The notes under the pieces were generated by a model, which was given only the letters and a program-made list of their open reading frames with translations, did no database searches and had not been told where the DNA came from. Positions 31,114 through 40,531 of a stretch of 64,000 nucleotides of DNA are shown in pieces. The stretch spans positions 806,001 through 870,000 of the forward strand of contig NZ_CP051685.1 in NCBI RefSeq assembly GCF_012849555.1. Direction: 5' to 3'. The first letter of the stretch is position 1. Each line of letters begins with the position of its first letter. The position numbers and the translations under genes were made by a program. Origin of the DNA: Massilia forsythiae (GTDB lineage Bacteria > Pseudomonadota > Gammaproteobacteria > Burkholderiales > Burkholderiaceae_D).

Positions 31114-32631
31114 TCAGTGAGAATCCTTGCGGTGTTCGTGTGGGGTGGTCAGGTGCTGGACCACGCGTTCCATCTTCATGAAACGCGAGCCCTTCACCAA
31201 CACAGTTGCGTCGGATTTGCTGCCCAGTTGCTTGTCCAGTGCTGCCAATAAATCGTCGAACTGCTCGTAGTGTTGCGCGCCCGTCCCGGTCATGTGGCGC
31301 GCCAGCGCGCCGGTGACCAGCACGGCGTCGATGCCGCGGGCGGCGGCATACTCGCCGATCTCGCGGTGGAATTCGGGGCCTTGCGTGCCGACTTCGCCCA
31401 TGTCGCCCAGCACCAGGATGCGCGGCGCGGCGGCCTGCGCCAGCACGTCGATGGCGGCGCGCACCGAATCGGGGTTGGCATTATAGGTGTCATCGATCAA
31501 GGCTGCACCGTGCGCGGTGTGTTTGCGCTGCAGGCGGCCGTTCACGGGCGCGAACGCTTCCAGGCCGCGCACGATGGCGGCGACCGGGATGCCGGCGGCC
31601 AGGGCGCAGGCGCAGGCGGCCAGGGCGTTGCGGACGTTGTGGGTGCCGGCGGCGGACAAGCGGATGGTGAAGTGCATTACGCCGTCTGCGTCACGCGCCG
31701 CTTCACGTTCGGCCACGTCCGCCACCACGTCGTCCCCGCGCAGGCGGGGACCCAAGCTGACTTCGCCTTCCCGCAGGCTGTGCAATTGTTGCATGCTCAG
31801 CATGGGTCCCCGCCTGCGCGGGGACGACGCGGTGATGGTCAACTCACTGCCGAAATTGTTCGGCGTGTAGCTCGCCCGCACGTCGCACGCCTCGCTCAAG
31901 CCGAAAGTCAGCACCTCGCGCTCCCCCGCCAACCCGCGCCACAGGCCCGTGTACTCGTCATCCCCCGGAAACACCACCACGCCGTCGTCCGCCAGCGCCG
32001 CCAGCACCGCGCCGTTCTCGCGCGCCACCGCTTCCACGGTGTGCATGAACTCCTGGTGCTCGCGCTGGGCGTTGTTGACCAGCGCCACCGTCGGCGCCGC
32101 GATCGCGGCCAGGCGCGCGATTTCTCCCGGGTGGTTCATGCCGAGTTCGACCACCGCGGCGCGGTGGCCGTCGTGCAGGCGCATCACGGTCAGCGGCACG
32201 CCGATCTCGTTGTTCAAATTGCCTTGCGTGGCCAGGCGCGCATCCTCGCCCACCGCAGCCGCCAGGATCGCTGCGATCATTTCCTTGACCGTGGTCTTGC
32301 CGTTGCTGCCGGTGACGCCGATGACGGGAATGGCGAAGCGGCTGCGCCAGGCGTTGCCGATGCGGCCCAGCGCCGCCAGCGTGTCCGGCACCACGATGGC
32401 CGGCAGCGTAAAACCTTGCGGCAGGCGCTCGGCCACGACGGCGGCCACGCCGGTGGCGGTGATGCGGTCCAGGAAGTCGTGGGCATCGAAGCTCTCGCCG
32501 CGCAGGGCGACGAACAGCGCGCCGGGGGCGGCCTTGCGGCTGTCGGTCGACACGCCCTCGAAGGCGGCGTCCGCGGTCATGCGCGCGCCGTCCAGCGCGG
32601 GCAGCAATTGTGCGAGCGAGCCGCGGATCAT
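31114..32631 (-). CDS. murF: UDP-MurNAc-tripeptide--D-Ala-D-Ala ligase MurF, carrying an in-frame repeat insertion
   Basis: Final cytoplasmic Mur ligase. The 505-residue product has the N-terminal [22 protein letters not shown] loop [15 protein letters not shown] near 108-122, [22 protein letters not shown] and the C-terminal [14 protein letters not shown] and LGDMGEVG. It is about 50 residues longer than E. coli MurF. Most of the excess (about residues 268-302) is the translation of a paired palindromic repeat at 31728-31829, reading SSPRRRGPM ... LGPRLRGDD. The insertion lies in the central domain between SELTITA and [10 protein letters not shown], near the end of the ATP-binding fold, probably in a surface loop. 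All catalytic motifs remain, and the gene is essential in general, so the enlarged protein is presumably active. The ATG overlaps the murE stop (TGATG). Confidence 0.96.
   Translation of the reverse strand: MIRGSLAQLLPALDGARMTADAAFEGVSTDSRKAAPGALFVALRGESFDAHDFLDRITATGVAAVVAERLPQGFTLPAIVVPDTLAALGRIGNAWRSRFAIPVIGVTGSNGKTTVKEMIAAILAAAVGEDARLATQGNLNNEIGVPLTVMRLHDGHRAAVVELGMNHPGEIARLAAIAAPTVALVNNAQREHQEFMHTVEAVARENGAVLAALADDGVVVFPGDDEYTGLWRGLAGEREVLTFGLSEACDVRASYTPNNFGSELTITASSPRRRGPMLSMQQLHSLREGEVSLGPRLRGDDVVADVAEREAARDADGVMHFTIRLSAAGTHNVRNALAACACALAAGIPVAAIVRGLEAFAPVNGRLQRKHTAHGAALIDDTYNANPDSVRAAIDVLAQAAAPRILVLGDMGEVGTQGPEFHREIGEYAAARGIDAVLVTGALARHMTGTGAQHYEQFDDLLAALDKQLGSKSDATVLVKGSRFMKMERVVQHLTTPHEHRKDSH
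31728..31829. repeat. Paired REP-like palindrome, copy 4, inside murF
   Basis: The same head-to-head pair as at 7769, 12906 and 16744: CGTCGTCCCCGCG from 31728, and inverted ATGGGTCCCCGCC...GACGACG ending at 31829. Its 102 bp is a multiple of three and contains no stop in the murF frame. The other three pairs are all intergenic. Confidence 0.9.
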
Positions 32632-34193
32632 CAATTCGTCCTCATCATCGTCAGCCGCGCGGTGAGCGCCAGCGCGGCATGGTCGGCGTCGGAAAACGGG
32701 ATTTTCCGACCCTTGATTTCCTGGTAGGGCTCGTGGCCCTTCCCCGCCAGCAAGATCACGTCCGCCTTGCCGGCCTGCTTCACCGCCAGCAGGATGGCGG
32801 CGGCGCGGTCCTCGACCGCCTGCCACGGCGCCCCGGCCGCATCCATGCCGGCCACGACCTGCTCGATGATCGCCTGCGGCGCTTCGCTGCGCGGATTGTC
32901 GCTGGTGGCCACGACCTGGTCGGCATGCTGCGCGATGCGGCCCATCTGCGGACGCTTGCCCGGATCGCGGTCGCCGCCGCAGCCGAACACGCACCACAGA
33001 CGGCCGCCGCGTTCCTTCGCCACCGGCCGCAGCGCGGCCAGGGTCTTTTCCAGTGCGTCCGGCGTGTGCGCGTAGTCGATCACCACCAGCGGCGCATCCT
33101 GGCCGCCGACCTGCTGCATGCGCCCCGGCGCCGGCGTCAAGGCCTCGATCGCGTCCAGCGCCGCGCGCAATTCGATGCCCTTGGCCAGCAGCGCGCCCAG
33201 CACCGCCAGCGCATTGCTGACGTTGAAGCGGCCCACCAGCTGCGTCCTGGCCACAAGCGCGCCCCAGGGCGAGGCCAGCTGGAACTCGGTGCCGGCCGGG
33301 CGCGCACGCAGGTTCGAGGCGCGCAAGACCTCGATGCCGTCGAACACGGCCGCGCCGGTGCCCGCACCGTCTTCCTCCACGGTATAGCCGGTCACGGCAA
33401 CGTCCGGGCGCTGGGCGCGCAGGTAATCGACGATACGAACGCCGGCCGCGTCGTCCAGGTTGACCACCGCGGTGCGCAGGCCGGGCCAGCCGAACAGCTG
33501 CAGCTTTGCGCTTTCGTAGGCGTCCATGTCGCCGTGGTAGTCGAGGTGGTCGCGCGTCAGGTTGGTGAACACGGCCACGTCGAAGTGCATGCCGGCGGTG
33601 CGGCGCTCGACCAGGCCGATCGACGACACCTCGATCGCCAGCGCGGCGGCGCCGGCGCTTTTCAGCTTGTCCAGTTCGCCGGCCAGCAGCACCGCGTCCG
33701 GCGTGGTGTAGCCGGTGACGTCGAATACCGGTTCGGCGCGCCCGCGCACCAGGCCCACGCCGAGCGTGCCGATCACGGCGGCCGCTTCGCCCTTGCCCTC
33801 GCCCTTGCCTGCGCCAAGCTGGGCCAGCGCCTGCGCGGTCCACAGCGCGCACGAAGTCTTGCCGTTGGTGCCGGTGACGCCGACGGTGAACATGGCGGCG
33901 TCCGGATGACCATAAAAGGCGTGGGCGATCGGGCCGGCGCTGGCTTTCAGGTCGGCCACGGCCAGGTGCGGCACGGCGAACCGCGCATCCCAGGCGAAGC
34001 CGCGTTCCTCGAACAGCACCGCCGCTGCGCCGTTGGCGATGGCGGCGCCGATGAACGTGCGGCCGTCGGCGGCCTCGCCCGGATAGGCGAAGAACACGTC
34101 GCCGGGCGTCACACGGCGCGAATCGGACGTGATGCGGCCGGTCGGTGCGGCAGCGCGGATCCAGGCGCAGATGTCGTCCAGGCGCGCGCTCAT
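32631..34193 (-). CDS. murE: UDP-MurNAc-L-Ala-D-Glu--meso-diaminopimelate ligase MurE
   Basis: Adds the third stem-peptide residue. The 520-residue product has ITSDSRRVTPGDVFFAYPG, the ATP loop GTNGKTS at 108-114, the carbamylated-Lys region, FTNLTRDHLDYHGDM and the C-terminal TSDNPRSE. The DNPR motif is the meso-diaminopimelate selectivity signature, as expected for a Gram-negative. Its ATG overlaps the ftsI stop (TGATG) and its stop overlaps murF. Confidence 0.97.
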   Translation of the reverse strand: MSARLDDICAWIRAAAPTGRITSDSRRVTPGDVFFAYPGEAADGRTFIGAAIANGAAAVLFEERGFAWDARFAVPHLAVADLKASAGPIAHAFYGHPDAAMFTVGVTGTNGKTSCALWTAQALAQLGAGKGEGKGEAAAVIGTLGVGLVRGRAEPVFDVTGYTTPDAVLLAGELDKLKSAGAAALAIEVSSIGLVERRTAGMHFDVAVFTNLTRDHLDYHGDMDAYESAKLQLFGWPGLRTAVVNLDDAAGVRIVDYLRAQRPDVAVTGYTVEEDGAGTGAAVFDGIEVLRASNLRARPAGTEFQLASPWGALVARTQLVGRFNVSNALAVLGALLAKGIELRAALDAIEALTPAPGRMQQVGGQDAPLVVIDYAHTPDALEKTLAALRPVAKERGGRLWCVFGCGGDRDPGKRPQMGRIAQHADQVVATSDNPRSEAPQAIIEQVVAGMDAAGAPWQAVEDRAAAILLAVKQAGKADVILLAGKGHEPYQEIKGRKIPFSDADHAALALTARLTMMRTN

Positions 34194-35962
34194 CAGTTGC
34201 TCTCCTCGAGGGGATGTTCCGGGATGATGATGTCGGTGACCGTCGAATCCGGCGGCACGTTGTCGGCGCGCAGCGCGTTGGCCGCCAGCGCGGCGAAGGT
34301 CGGTGCCGCCACGCCGCCGCCGGTGTGGATCGCGCCGGTCGGGTCGTCGATCATCACCGCGATCACGAAGCGCGGGTTGGACATCGGCACCATGCCGGCG
34401 AACGAGCCGACGTAGTGCGTCTGCGAATAGCGGCCGTCGATGACCTTTTGCGCGGTGCCGGTCTTGCCGCCGGCGCGGTAGCCCGCCACCTGCGCCTGCG
34501 ACGCGGTGCCCTGCGGGCTCACCACCGATTCCACCATGGTGCGCATTTGCGCGGCGGTCTTCGGCGAGATGATCTGCTGGCCGACCGGCTTTTCGGTCAC
34601 CTTCTGGAACGACAGCGGGATGATGTCGCCGTCGCGCGCGAAGATCAGCCAGGCGTGCGCCAGCTGCAGCAGCGACATCGAGATGCCCTGGCCGAACGAC
34701 ATGTTGGCCTTGGCCACGATCGGCCAGGATTTGTAGGGACGCACGCGCCCCGCCACCGCGCCGGGGAAGCCGTAGCGCGGCGCCTGGCCGAAGCCGACCT
34801 TGGTGAACATCTCCCACATTTCCTGCGCCGTCAGCATTTCCGAGATCTTGGTGGTACCGATGTTGGACGACTTCTGGATGATGGTGCTGACGTCGATGAC
34901 GCCGTGCGGGTGGGTGTCGCGGATCACGTGGCCGCCGGTCGAATAGCGGCCGCCGCCGGTGTCGAACAGCGTGGTCGGCTTGACCAGGCCCTTGTCCAGC
35001 GCCAGCGCTACCGTGAACGGCTTCAGCGTCGAACCCGGCTCGAAGGTATCGGTGATCACGCGGTTGCGCAGCTGCTCGCCGGTGAGGTGGGCGCGGTTGT
35101 TGGGGTCGTAGGTCGGCCAGTTGGCCAGCGCCAGCACCTCGCCGGTGTGGACGTCGATCACCACCGCGGCGCCGGCCTTGGCGTTGAACTTCTCGACCGC
35201 GTTCTTGACGCTGTTGAAGGCGATGTACTGCAGCTTGCTGTCGACCGACAGGGTCAGGTCCTTGCCGTCGTGCGGCTCGCGCGACATGCCGACGTCCTCG
35301 ACGATGTGGCCGAGGCGGTCCTTGATCACGCGCCGGCTGCCCGGCTGGCCGACCAGCGACTTCTGCTGCGCCAGCTCCATCGCTTCCTGGCCGACGTCCT
35401 CGACGTTGGTGAAGCCGACCATGTGCGCCATCACCTCGCCCTGCGGATAGAAGCGCTTGTACTCCTTGCGCATGTCGATGCCGTCGAGGTCGAGCTTCTG
35501 GATCTTGGCGATCACGTCCATCTCGACCTGCCGCTTGAGGTAGACGTAGCTGCGGTCGGAGGCCAGCTTCTTGAGCAGGTCGGCTTCCGGCATCTCCAGC
35601 AGGGTCGCCAGTTCGCGCAGCTTTTCCGGCGGCGCGTCCTTGATGTCGGCGGTGAAGGCGGACACCGACTTCACCGGCAGCGACGAGGCCAGCACCATGC
35701 CGTTGCGGTCGAAGATCTTGCCGCGCGTGGCGGCCAGTTCCTCGGTGCGCATGTAGCGGCTGGCGCCCTGCTTCTGCAGGAACTGGTTGTCCATCGCCTG
35801 CACCCAGATGGCGCGCCCGGCCAGGCCGGCGAACGCGGCGAACAGCACGAACAGCACCACGCGCGAGCGCCAGTCCGGCAGGCGCACGCTCAGCACCGGA
35901 CTCTTGGAAAATGCCATGCCCTTGCCCGCGGCCACGCGGGAACCGTTGGTGCCAGCCTTCAT
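34193..35962 (-). CDS. ftsI: Septal peptidoglycan transpeptidase FtsI (PBP3)
   Basis: Class B penicillin-binding protein of the divisome. The 589-residue product has a cytoplasmic N-terminus, one membrane helix at about 36-55, the pedestal domain starting LAATRGKIFDRNGMVLASSL, and the transpeptidase domain with the SxxK motif in FEPGSTLKPF, SxN in KSSNIGTTKIS and KTGT in AGGKTGTAQK. The start may be the first ATG or Met16. It overlaps ftsL by four bases and murE by one. Confidence 0.97.
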   Translation of the reverse strand: MKAGTNGSRVAAGKGMAFSKSPVLSVRLPDWRSRVVLFVLFAAFAGLAGRAIWVQAMDNQFLQKQGASRYMRTEELAATRGKIFDRNGMVLASSLPVKSVSAFTADIKDAPPEKLRELATLLEMPEADLLKKLASDRSYVYLKRQVEMDVIAKIQKLDLDGIDMRKEYKRFYPQGEVMAHMVGFTNVEDVGQEAMELAQQKSLVGQPGSRRVIKDRLGHIVEDVGMSREPHDGKDLTLSVDSKLQYIAFNSVKNAVEKFNAKAGAAVVIDVHTGEVLALANWPTYDPNNRAHLTGEQLRNRVITDTFEPGSTLKPFTVALALDKGLVKPTTLFDTGGGRYSTGGHVIRDTHPHGVIDVSTIIQKSSNIGTTKISEMLTAQEMWEMFTKVGFGQAPRYGFPGAVAGRVRPYKSWPIVAKANMSFGQGISMSLLQLAHAWLIFARDGDIIPLSFQKVTEKPVGQQIISPKTAAQMRTMVESVVSPQGTASQAQVAGYRAGGKTGTAQKVIDGRYSQTHYVGSFAGMVPMSNPRFVIAVMIDDPTGAIHTGGGVAAPTFAALAANALRADNVPPDSTVTDIIIPEHPLEESN

Positions 35963-36231
35963 TGGGCGCCTTCCGTCAGGTATTGGGTGCGCGCCGGGGT
36001 CAGGGGCGCCATGTTCAGCTTGGAGACGGCGATCTGCTCGATACGCTCGTTCTTGCCGAGGGTGGACTGGTCGAGCTGGAGCTGGGACCAGTCGATGTCG
36101 AGCTGGCGCTGCTGCTGCTGCAGGCGCTCGAGGTCGATGAACAGGTGGCGCGCCTGGTAGCGCGCGTTCACCACCGACAGGGCGCAGCCGACCAGCAGCA
36201 CGGTCAGCACGATGTTCAGCTTGCCCGTCAT
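35959..36231 (-). CDS. ftsL: Cell division protein FtsL
   Basis: Small bitopic divisome protein of 90 residues: a short N-terminus, one membrane helix (about 4-22, [19 protein letters not shown]) and a periplasmic coiled coil rich in Gln and Leu ([19 protein letters not shown]). It forms the FtsQBL complex. Identification depends on topology, size and position between rsmH and ftsI, both of which it overlaps by four bases. Confidence 0.93.
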   Translation of the reverse strand: MTGKLNIVLTVLLVGCALSVVNARYQARHLFIDLERLQQQQRQLDIDWSQLQLDQSTLGKNERIEQIAVSKLNMAPLTPARTQYLTEGAQ

Positions 36232-37199
36232 GCAGGTGCTCCCGAACCCGCCTCCAGGCGCTCGGCCACGCGCAGCACCGCCGAGCGCGCGCGCGGATTG
36301 GCGCCGACCTCGCCCTCGGACGGCTTGGCCTTGCCCAGCAGCTTCATCAGCGGCTGCGGCAGGTCGGCGGCGCGGATCGGCAGGCGCCGGTCCGGCTGCT
36401 CGACCTTGGCCTTGGAGGCCAGGAATTGCTTGACCATGCGGTCTTCCAGCGAATGAAAACTGATGATCGACAGGCGCGCGGCGGGCGCGAGCAGGCCGAA
36501 GGCCGCGCTCAGACCTGCTTCCAGGTCTTCAAGCTCTTGATTGATGAAAATCCGGACAGCCTGAAAGGTCCGGGTTGCCGGATCCTTGCCCTTCTCCCTT
36601 GTCTTGACCGCGTTTGCCACGATTGCGGCAAGCTGTCGTGTGCTTGAAATTGGCTCGACTGCGCGGCGAGCAACAATCGCCTTTGCAATCTGAAAAGCAA
36701 ACCGTTCTTCCCCATAATCGCGAATCACCTTTTCCAGTTGTCGTTCCGGCGCCTCGGCCAGCCATTCGGCGGCGGAGATGCCCCGTGTCGTGTCCATCCG
36801 CATGTCGAGCGGACCATCGTTGCGGAAGCTGAAGCCGCGCGCGGCATCGTCCACCTGCGGCGACGAGATGCCCAGGTCGAGCAGGATGCCGTCGACCCGC
36901 TGCACGCCGCGCACCGCCAGCGCTTGTCGCATGGTGGCGAAGCTGTCGTGGACGATGGAAAAGCGCGGATCGTCGATGCGTTCGGCGGTGGCGATCGCCT
37001 GCGGGTCCTTGTCGAAGGCGATCAGGCGGCCCTGCGGCGCCAGTTTCGACAAGATCAGGCGGCTGTGGCCGCCGCGCCCGAAGGTGCCGTCGATGTAGGT
37101 GCCGGACGCACGCGCGCCGGCCAGGTCGAGGGCATCGACCGCTTCATCCAGCAGCACCGTGCGATGCTGCAGATCCGGCACCGGCTGAGTCGAGTTCAT
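36228..37199 (-). CDS. rsmH: 16S rRNA (cytosine-1402-N4)-methyltransferase RsmH (MraW)
   Basis: SAM-dependent methyltransferase acting on C1402 of 16S rRNA in the ribosomal P site. The 323-residue product starts with [14 protein letters not shown], has the SAM loop [17 protein letters not shown], the [12 protein letters not shown] segment, [20 protein letters not shown] and the C-terminal [15 protein letters not shown]. It follows mraZ by eight bases and overlaps ftsL. Confidence 0.97.
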   Translation of the reverse strand: MNSTQPVPDLQHRTVLLDEAVDALDLAGARASGTYIDGTFGRGGHSRLILSKLAPQGRLIAFDKDPQAIATAERIDDPRFSIVHDSFATMRQALAVRGVQRVDGILLDLGISSPQVDDAARGFSFRNDGPLDMRMDTTRGISAAEWLAEAPERQLEKVIRDYGEERFAFQIAKAIVARRAVEPISSTRQLAAIVANAVKTREKGKDPATRTFQAVRIFINQELEDLEAGLSAAFGLLAPAARLSIISFHSLEDRMVKQFLASKAKVEQPDRRLPIRAADLPQPLMKLLGKAKPSEGEVGANPRARSAVLRVAERLEAGSGAPA

Positions 37200-37207
37200 G
37201 CGGTGCC

Positions 37208-37636
37208 TCAGAAGGAAAAATTGGAAAGGGCATCGGGCATGCCGCCGGCCACGGCCGTGGCCTCGTCGGCGGCCAGCCTGGCGGCGTCCCAGATCTCGAA
37301 ATGGCTGCCCATGCCGAGCATCATGACTTCCTTTTCCAGGCCCGCCGCGCTGCGCAGCTCGGGCGCGATCAGGACGCGGCCGCTGCCGTCCATCTCGACA
37401 TCGGAGGCGTTACCGAGGAAAATGCGCTGCCACGCCCGGGCCGACATCGGCCAGGCGGCGATCTGTTCGCGGTGTTGTTCCCATACCGGGCGCGGGAAGA
37501 ACAACAGGCAACCATGCGGGTGTTTCGTGAGCGTCATACGGCCTTCGCACTGCTGGATCAAGGCGTCGCGGTGCTTGGCTGGGACGGACATCCGCCCTTT
37601 CGCATCGAGATTGATCGCTGACGCGCCCTGAAACAC
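37208..37636 (-). CDS. mraZ: Transcriptional regulator MraZ
   Basis: AbrB-fold regulator at the head of the dcw operon that represses its own promoter. The 142-residue product has the two repeats of the family ([20 protein letters not shown], and [20 protein letters not shown]). The start codon is GTG at 37636, preceded by AGGT. Four GTGGN-type repeats at 10 bp spacing lie about 65-100 bp upstream, exactly as expected for its own operator. Confidence 0.96.
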   Translation of the reverse strand: MFQGASAINLDAKGRMSVPAKHRDALIQQCEGRMTLTKHPHGCLLFFPRPVWEQHREQIAAWPMSARAWQRIFLGNASDVEMDGSGRVLIAPELRSAAGLEKEVMMLGMGSHFEIWDAARLAADEATAVAGGMPDALSNFSF

Positions 37637-37701
37637 GTTTTACCTAGTCTTGGAGAGTTGTCTATCTGATATTGGTTAGGGGCCAGGAAACAGGTGTGTC
37701 T

Positions 37702-37736
37702 CCCACAAAACTGCACTTTTTGCCACCGTTTCCCAC
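37702..37736 (-). promoter_or_regulatory. MraZ operator: four 10-bp-spaced boxes
   Basis: On the minus strand GTGGG (37736-37732), GTGGC (37726-37722), GTGCA (37716-37712) and GTGGG (37706-37702) recur every 10 bp, one per helical turn. This matches the repeated TGGGN boxes bound by MraZ upstream of mraZ in other bacteria. The third box is degenerate. Confidence 0.8.
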
Positions 37737-38346
37737 TTTAGAGGATGCGTTGTCACTGGTCAAGCGAATTCACGTCCAGAAAACTTCGAAATTGCTAATG
37801 AAACCAATGACTTAGCGCACTTACTTGAAGGTCGCTCAAGTAAAAATGTTGAGCAAAATTAGACACTTAGGTCATCAAGTGCATGTGCTACCTCATCTAG
37901 ACACATGGGTTTTATGTTTGATCGAGCGCAAATATGGAGGTCGACTTGGCCGATTTGACGCCACATGGCGCACGTTAGCGGCATGACCGCCGAAATTGCG
38001 TATTCACGCATCGAGGACAGGACGGATTCGAGTGCCCCTCTGGTATCTCTCTGTCCGCCTGGCGGTGCAATGTTCAGCTCGGCAAGGTCTCGACAACGGC
38101 TTGGCCCACGCCGGCGACAAGGAGAGAACTGGGTCGAAGGTATCCTGCATCCACTGTTGAACTGCATGGCGGTGTACGACGTGCCGGCGACGCGTCGCCG
38201 GCGCGCCTGACCGACGTGTCGCCGCGCGACGTGCGCAAGATGGTGCTCGACGCGCTCGGCTATGAGGTGGCGGATCGACGCATATAGGTAATGACTGCGG
38301 ACGTCCGCTGCAAGCCGATGACGGGCAAGGGTCGAATCGGGTACTA
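37737..38346. other. Gene-poor stretch upstream of the dcw cluster
   Basis: No gene is supported here. Composition changes from AT-rich (37740-37920) to GC-rich. A short plus-strand fragment ending in TAG at 38285-38287 reads ...SPRDVRKMVLDALGYEVADRRI and could be the tail of a lost gene; I cannot assign its family. A 201-codon minus-strand open frame over the same DNA is Arg-rich and lacks domain features, so I do not accept it. Confidence 0.4.
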
Positions 38347-38505
38347 AGAACCTATCCCAGTAGGGAACCGGTCGTTGCTGACGCGCCTGGCAAGCGGGGG
38401 CGGCGTTACTCGTCCTTGCATGGCTCGCCATGCGGCGTCCTCGCGCCTTGCCCGCGCTCGCCATGCATCGTCATCAACTTCCCTCTCCCTACTGGGATAG
38501 GTTCT
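38347..38505. mobile_element. MITE-like element with perfect 20-bp terminal inverted repeats
   Basis: AGAACCTATCCCAGTAGGGA at 38347-38366 is repeated in perfect inverted form (TCCCTACTGGGATAGGTTCT) at 38486-38505, giving a 159 bp element. The interior has no transposase. No clear target-site duplication is visible. It looks like a non-autonomous derivative of an IS with these ends. Confidence 0.75.
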
Positions 38506-38511
38506 AAAAGT

Positions 38512-38730
38512 CTATTCGGGCAGACCTACTGCGCGTGCAGCGAGAATGCTGCGTGCGAGACAGGCGAGATCAGTGCTTGGTTCATTCGGCCAGCGGATGA
38601 GCAGACCGGGAAATCGGTTCATCCAAGCGTGCATGCCGTACGTTTGGGGTCGATTTGCCTCAGCCGTGCTTTTGTCATCGCACCATCCATGGAAAACGAT
38701 GTAAATCAGCTCTACCTGGATACTCTTCAA
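38512..38730 (-). CDS. Small hypothetical ORF after the PAAR gene (possible relic)
   Basis: A 72-codon frame beginning with TTG, whose start overlaps the PAAR stop (TTGA) and which ends seven bases from the MITE-like element. The product (VFHGWCDDKSTAEANRPQTY in the middle, DLACLARSILAARAVGLPE at the end) has no recognisable domain, signal or membrane helix. It could be a truncated gene cut by the element or a chance frame; the overlap with PAAR is the main argument for it. Confidence 0.3.
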   Translation of the reverse strand: MKSIQVELIYIVFHGWCDDKSTAEANRPQTYGMHAWMNRFPGLLIRWPNEPSTDLACLARSILAARAVGLPE

Positions 38731-38990
38731 GTTCGACCGCTGCCGCCTACCGTGGATATCAGTTTGGCGCCGCAGCTTGTCGTATGACCTTCGAACGCGA
38801 CCGGAATACCATCGATCAGTACCGCCGGATCGCCTTCCGCGATCACGCAGTATTCATGGCCTTTGATCGGACAAAGACAGCGGTCGCCCTTGCGCGCCAC
38901 CGCCACGCCCATCACCGTGGTATGGGGGGCGGCCGAAATCACTTTTCCGCCATGGCTGGTCGGGTCGTTCAAACGGATGACGTGACGCAT
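38727..38990 (-). CDS. PAAR-domain type VI secretion spike-tip protein
   Basis: PAAR proteins cap the VgrG spike and carry effectors. The 87-residue product consists of a single PAAR domain: RLNDPTSHGGKVISAAPHTT at the start, a CLCPIKGHEYCVIAEGDPAV core and the C-terminal FEGHTTSCGAKLIST with the Cys and His residues that bind the tip metal. No toxin extension is attached. The start at 38990 fits the family N-terminus. It is the last clear gene of the vgrG-tle3-DUF2875-PAAR run, 62 bp after DUF2875. Confidence 0.9.
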   Translation of the reverse strand: MRHVIRLNDPTSHGGKVISAAPHTTVMGVAVARKGDRCLCPIKGHEYCVIAEGDPAVLIDGIPVAFEGHTTSCGAKLISTVGGSGRT

Positions 38991-39052
38991 CGTTTTTCTC
39001 CGCTCGTCTAAAGCTGGCAACCAGTCCAGAGGGTATAGATGATGTCCCGCTG

Positions 39053-40531
39053 TCAACGGGAGTAGCCTTGCGAGCCGGGTTTTGCATCATGACGCAAGCC
39101 CCACCATGGCAGGTACGCGGTATTTCCGCCGCGCGCGCGGAACCAGGGTTTGTCCGCCTGGATCGGGCTCACCACGGCGGGCGGCAGTACCAGCGTTGCC
39201 GTCGGTTGCGATGCATCGGTGGTCCCGGCCACCAGGACGGTCTTGCCGAGATGATTGGCATAGGCAATGCCCAGCGCGACGTTAGTCAGGGCAGTGCCGG
39301 CGCCCATCTCACCCAGCAGTGCAGGCGTATTGAAGGTCTGCTTGACGAAGTCGAGTTCCGGCACGCTTTCAGTGAGTGTGCGACCGATGAGGGCCAGGCG
39401 GTCCGACGAATCGGGATGCAGCTTGCCGGCGTCGTGGATGGTGAAACCGATGTCGATAGTGTGTTTGCCGGCGTTATGCGCGGCCTTGTCCAGCACCGCT
39501 TTCCATGCCTGGATGGCGCGCGGCGCCTGGCCGCTCTTCGCTTCGAAATCCGCGACCCTTGTAACGGTCGGATAGCCGAGCCAGGCCAGCGGGGCGCGCT
39601 CGGTATTGTAGTCGGGGCCGGCGAGGACCAGCAGCACCATGTTTTCGTTGATCTGCTCATCCTTGAGGGGATAGCTTGGTGCGTCCCAGTTCATGACCCA
39701 GACGGTTTCTTTCGGGTGCGCTTGCAGGTAATCGAGGCCGGCGGACAGGGAAGTGAAGCCGGCGTTCGGGCCACCCAGAGTGATACTGACGTCGGGGGGC
39801 GTGCTGCGGGTCCAGGCATTTGGAAATGAATGAAGGCCGATATCGAAACTATCGATAATGCAGTCGCGTACAAGTTTAGTGGCTTCGACAGGATCAATTT
39901 TTCCGTGTGGGATCGCATACTCGACATGAATTCCTGCCAACTCCCGCCATGTGGTTTTGTCTTTTAATGAATGAGCATTATAGAAATACTCAGAATCACT
40001 AAAATAAATGTCTCGGTGCTTACCAATTATCTTTTCAAGAAATTGACGATGATATTCTGAAAATGGCGTTAATCCATTATTTCCAAAGGCAATGATTGCT
40101 ACAGCTTGCACACTACTAAAGGCCCTAGGATCAGACTTGACCATGTCATCGTTCTGATTCGGCTTTACCAGCCCCATCGTCCATAATAGTTGCCATTCCG
40201 TAGGGTAGTCCATTCGTTGTAATGGGTTTAGCCACTGCAAACCTACCACTTGGGCGACGAATTGCTTCTGATGCTTTGTGTTGGTAGAAGGCACATTCAC
40301 ATGTTCGGCTTTTGCTGTTTGAGTAGTGAAAAAAGTAAGACATAAAAAAAAGATGAATGAAAAAGAAGTGGGAGCTACAAACAGTCGCATGATAAGATCT
40401 CCATCGGCAAATGCGTCAGACGCGGTCGGCTCTCTATATCGGATGCTAAATACTGCAATCATAAACGCTGCTACAAACACACCGATACAGTACACTGCAC
40501 GACGAGCGTAAATGTTGAGTTTAGCGCTCAT
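39053..40531 (-). CDS. DUF2875 protein, Tla3-like type VI effector adaptor
   Basis: A 492-residue protein with two hydrophobic segments near the N-terminus (about 12-30 and 50-72) and a large C-terminal domain with NPLQRMDYPTEWQLLW, TWRELAGIHVEYAIP, RSTPPDVSITLGGPNAGFTS and LLGEMGAGTALTNVALGIAY. I recognise this as DUF2875, the family (from memory) of Tla3, which loads the Tle3 lipase onto VgrG2b in Pseudomonas aeruginosa. It overlaps tle3 by four bases, so dosage coupling is likely. The first 230 codons are strikingly AT-rich compared with the rest. An immunity role cannot be excluded because no other immunity gene is visible. Confidence 0.75.
   Translation of the reverse strand: MSAKLNIYARRAVYCIGVFVAAFMIAVFSIRYREPTASDAFADGDLIMRLFVAPTSFSFIFFLCLTFFTTQTAKAEHVNVPSTNTKHQKQFVAQVVGLQWLNPLQRMDYPTEWQLLWTMGLVKPNQNDDMVKSDPRAFSSVQAVAIIAFGNNGLTPFSEYHRQFLEKIIGKHRDIYFSDSEYFYNAHSLKDKTTWRELAGIHVEYAIPHGKIDPVEATKLVRDCIIDSFDIGLHSFPNAWTRSTPPDVSITLGGPNAGFTSLSAGLDYLQAHPKETVWVMNWDAPSYPLKDEQINENMVLLVLAGPDYNTERAPLAWLGYPTVTRVADFEAKSGQAPRAIQAWKAVLDKAAHNAGKHTIDIGFTIHDAGKLHPDSSDRLALIGRTLTESVPELDFVKQTFNTPALLGEMGAGTALTNVALGIAYANHLGKTVLVAGTTDASQPTATLVLPPAVVSPIQADKPWFRARGGNTAYLPWWGLRHDAKPGSQGYSR

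Noticed and set aside
37859..38464. Minus-strand 201-codon frame in the gene-poor region
   Set aside because: Arg- and Ser-rich, no domain, and it runs into the MITE-like element.
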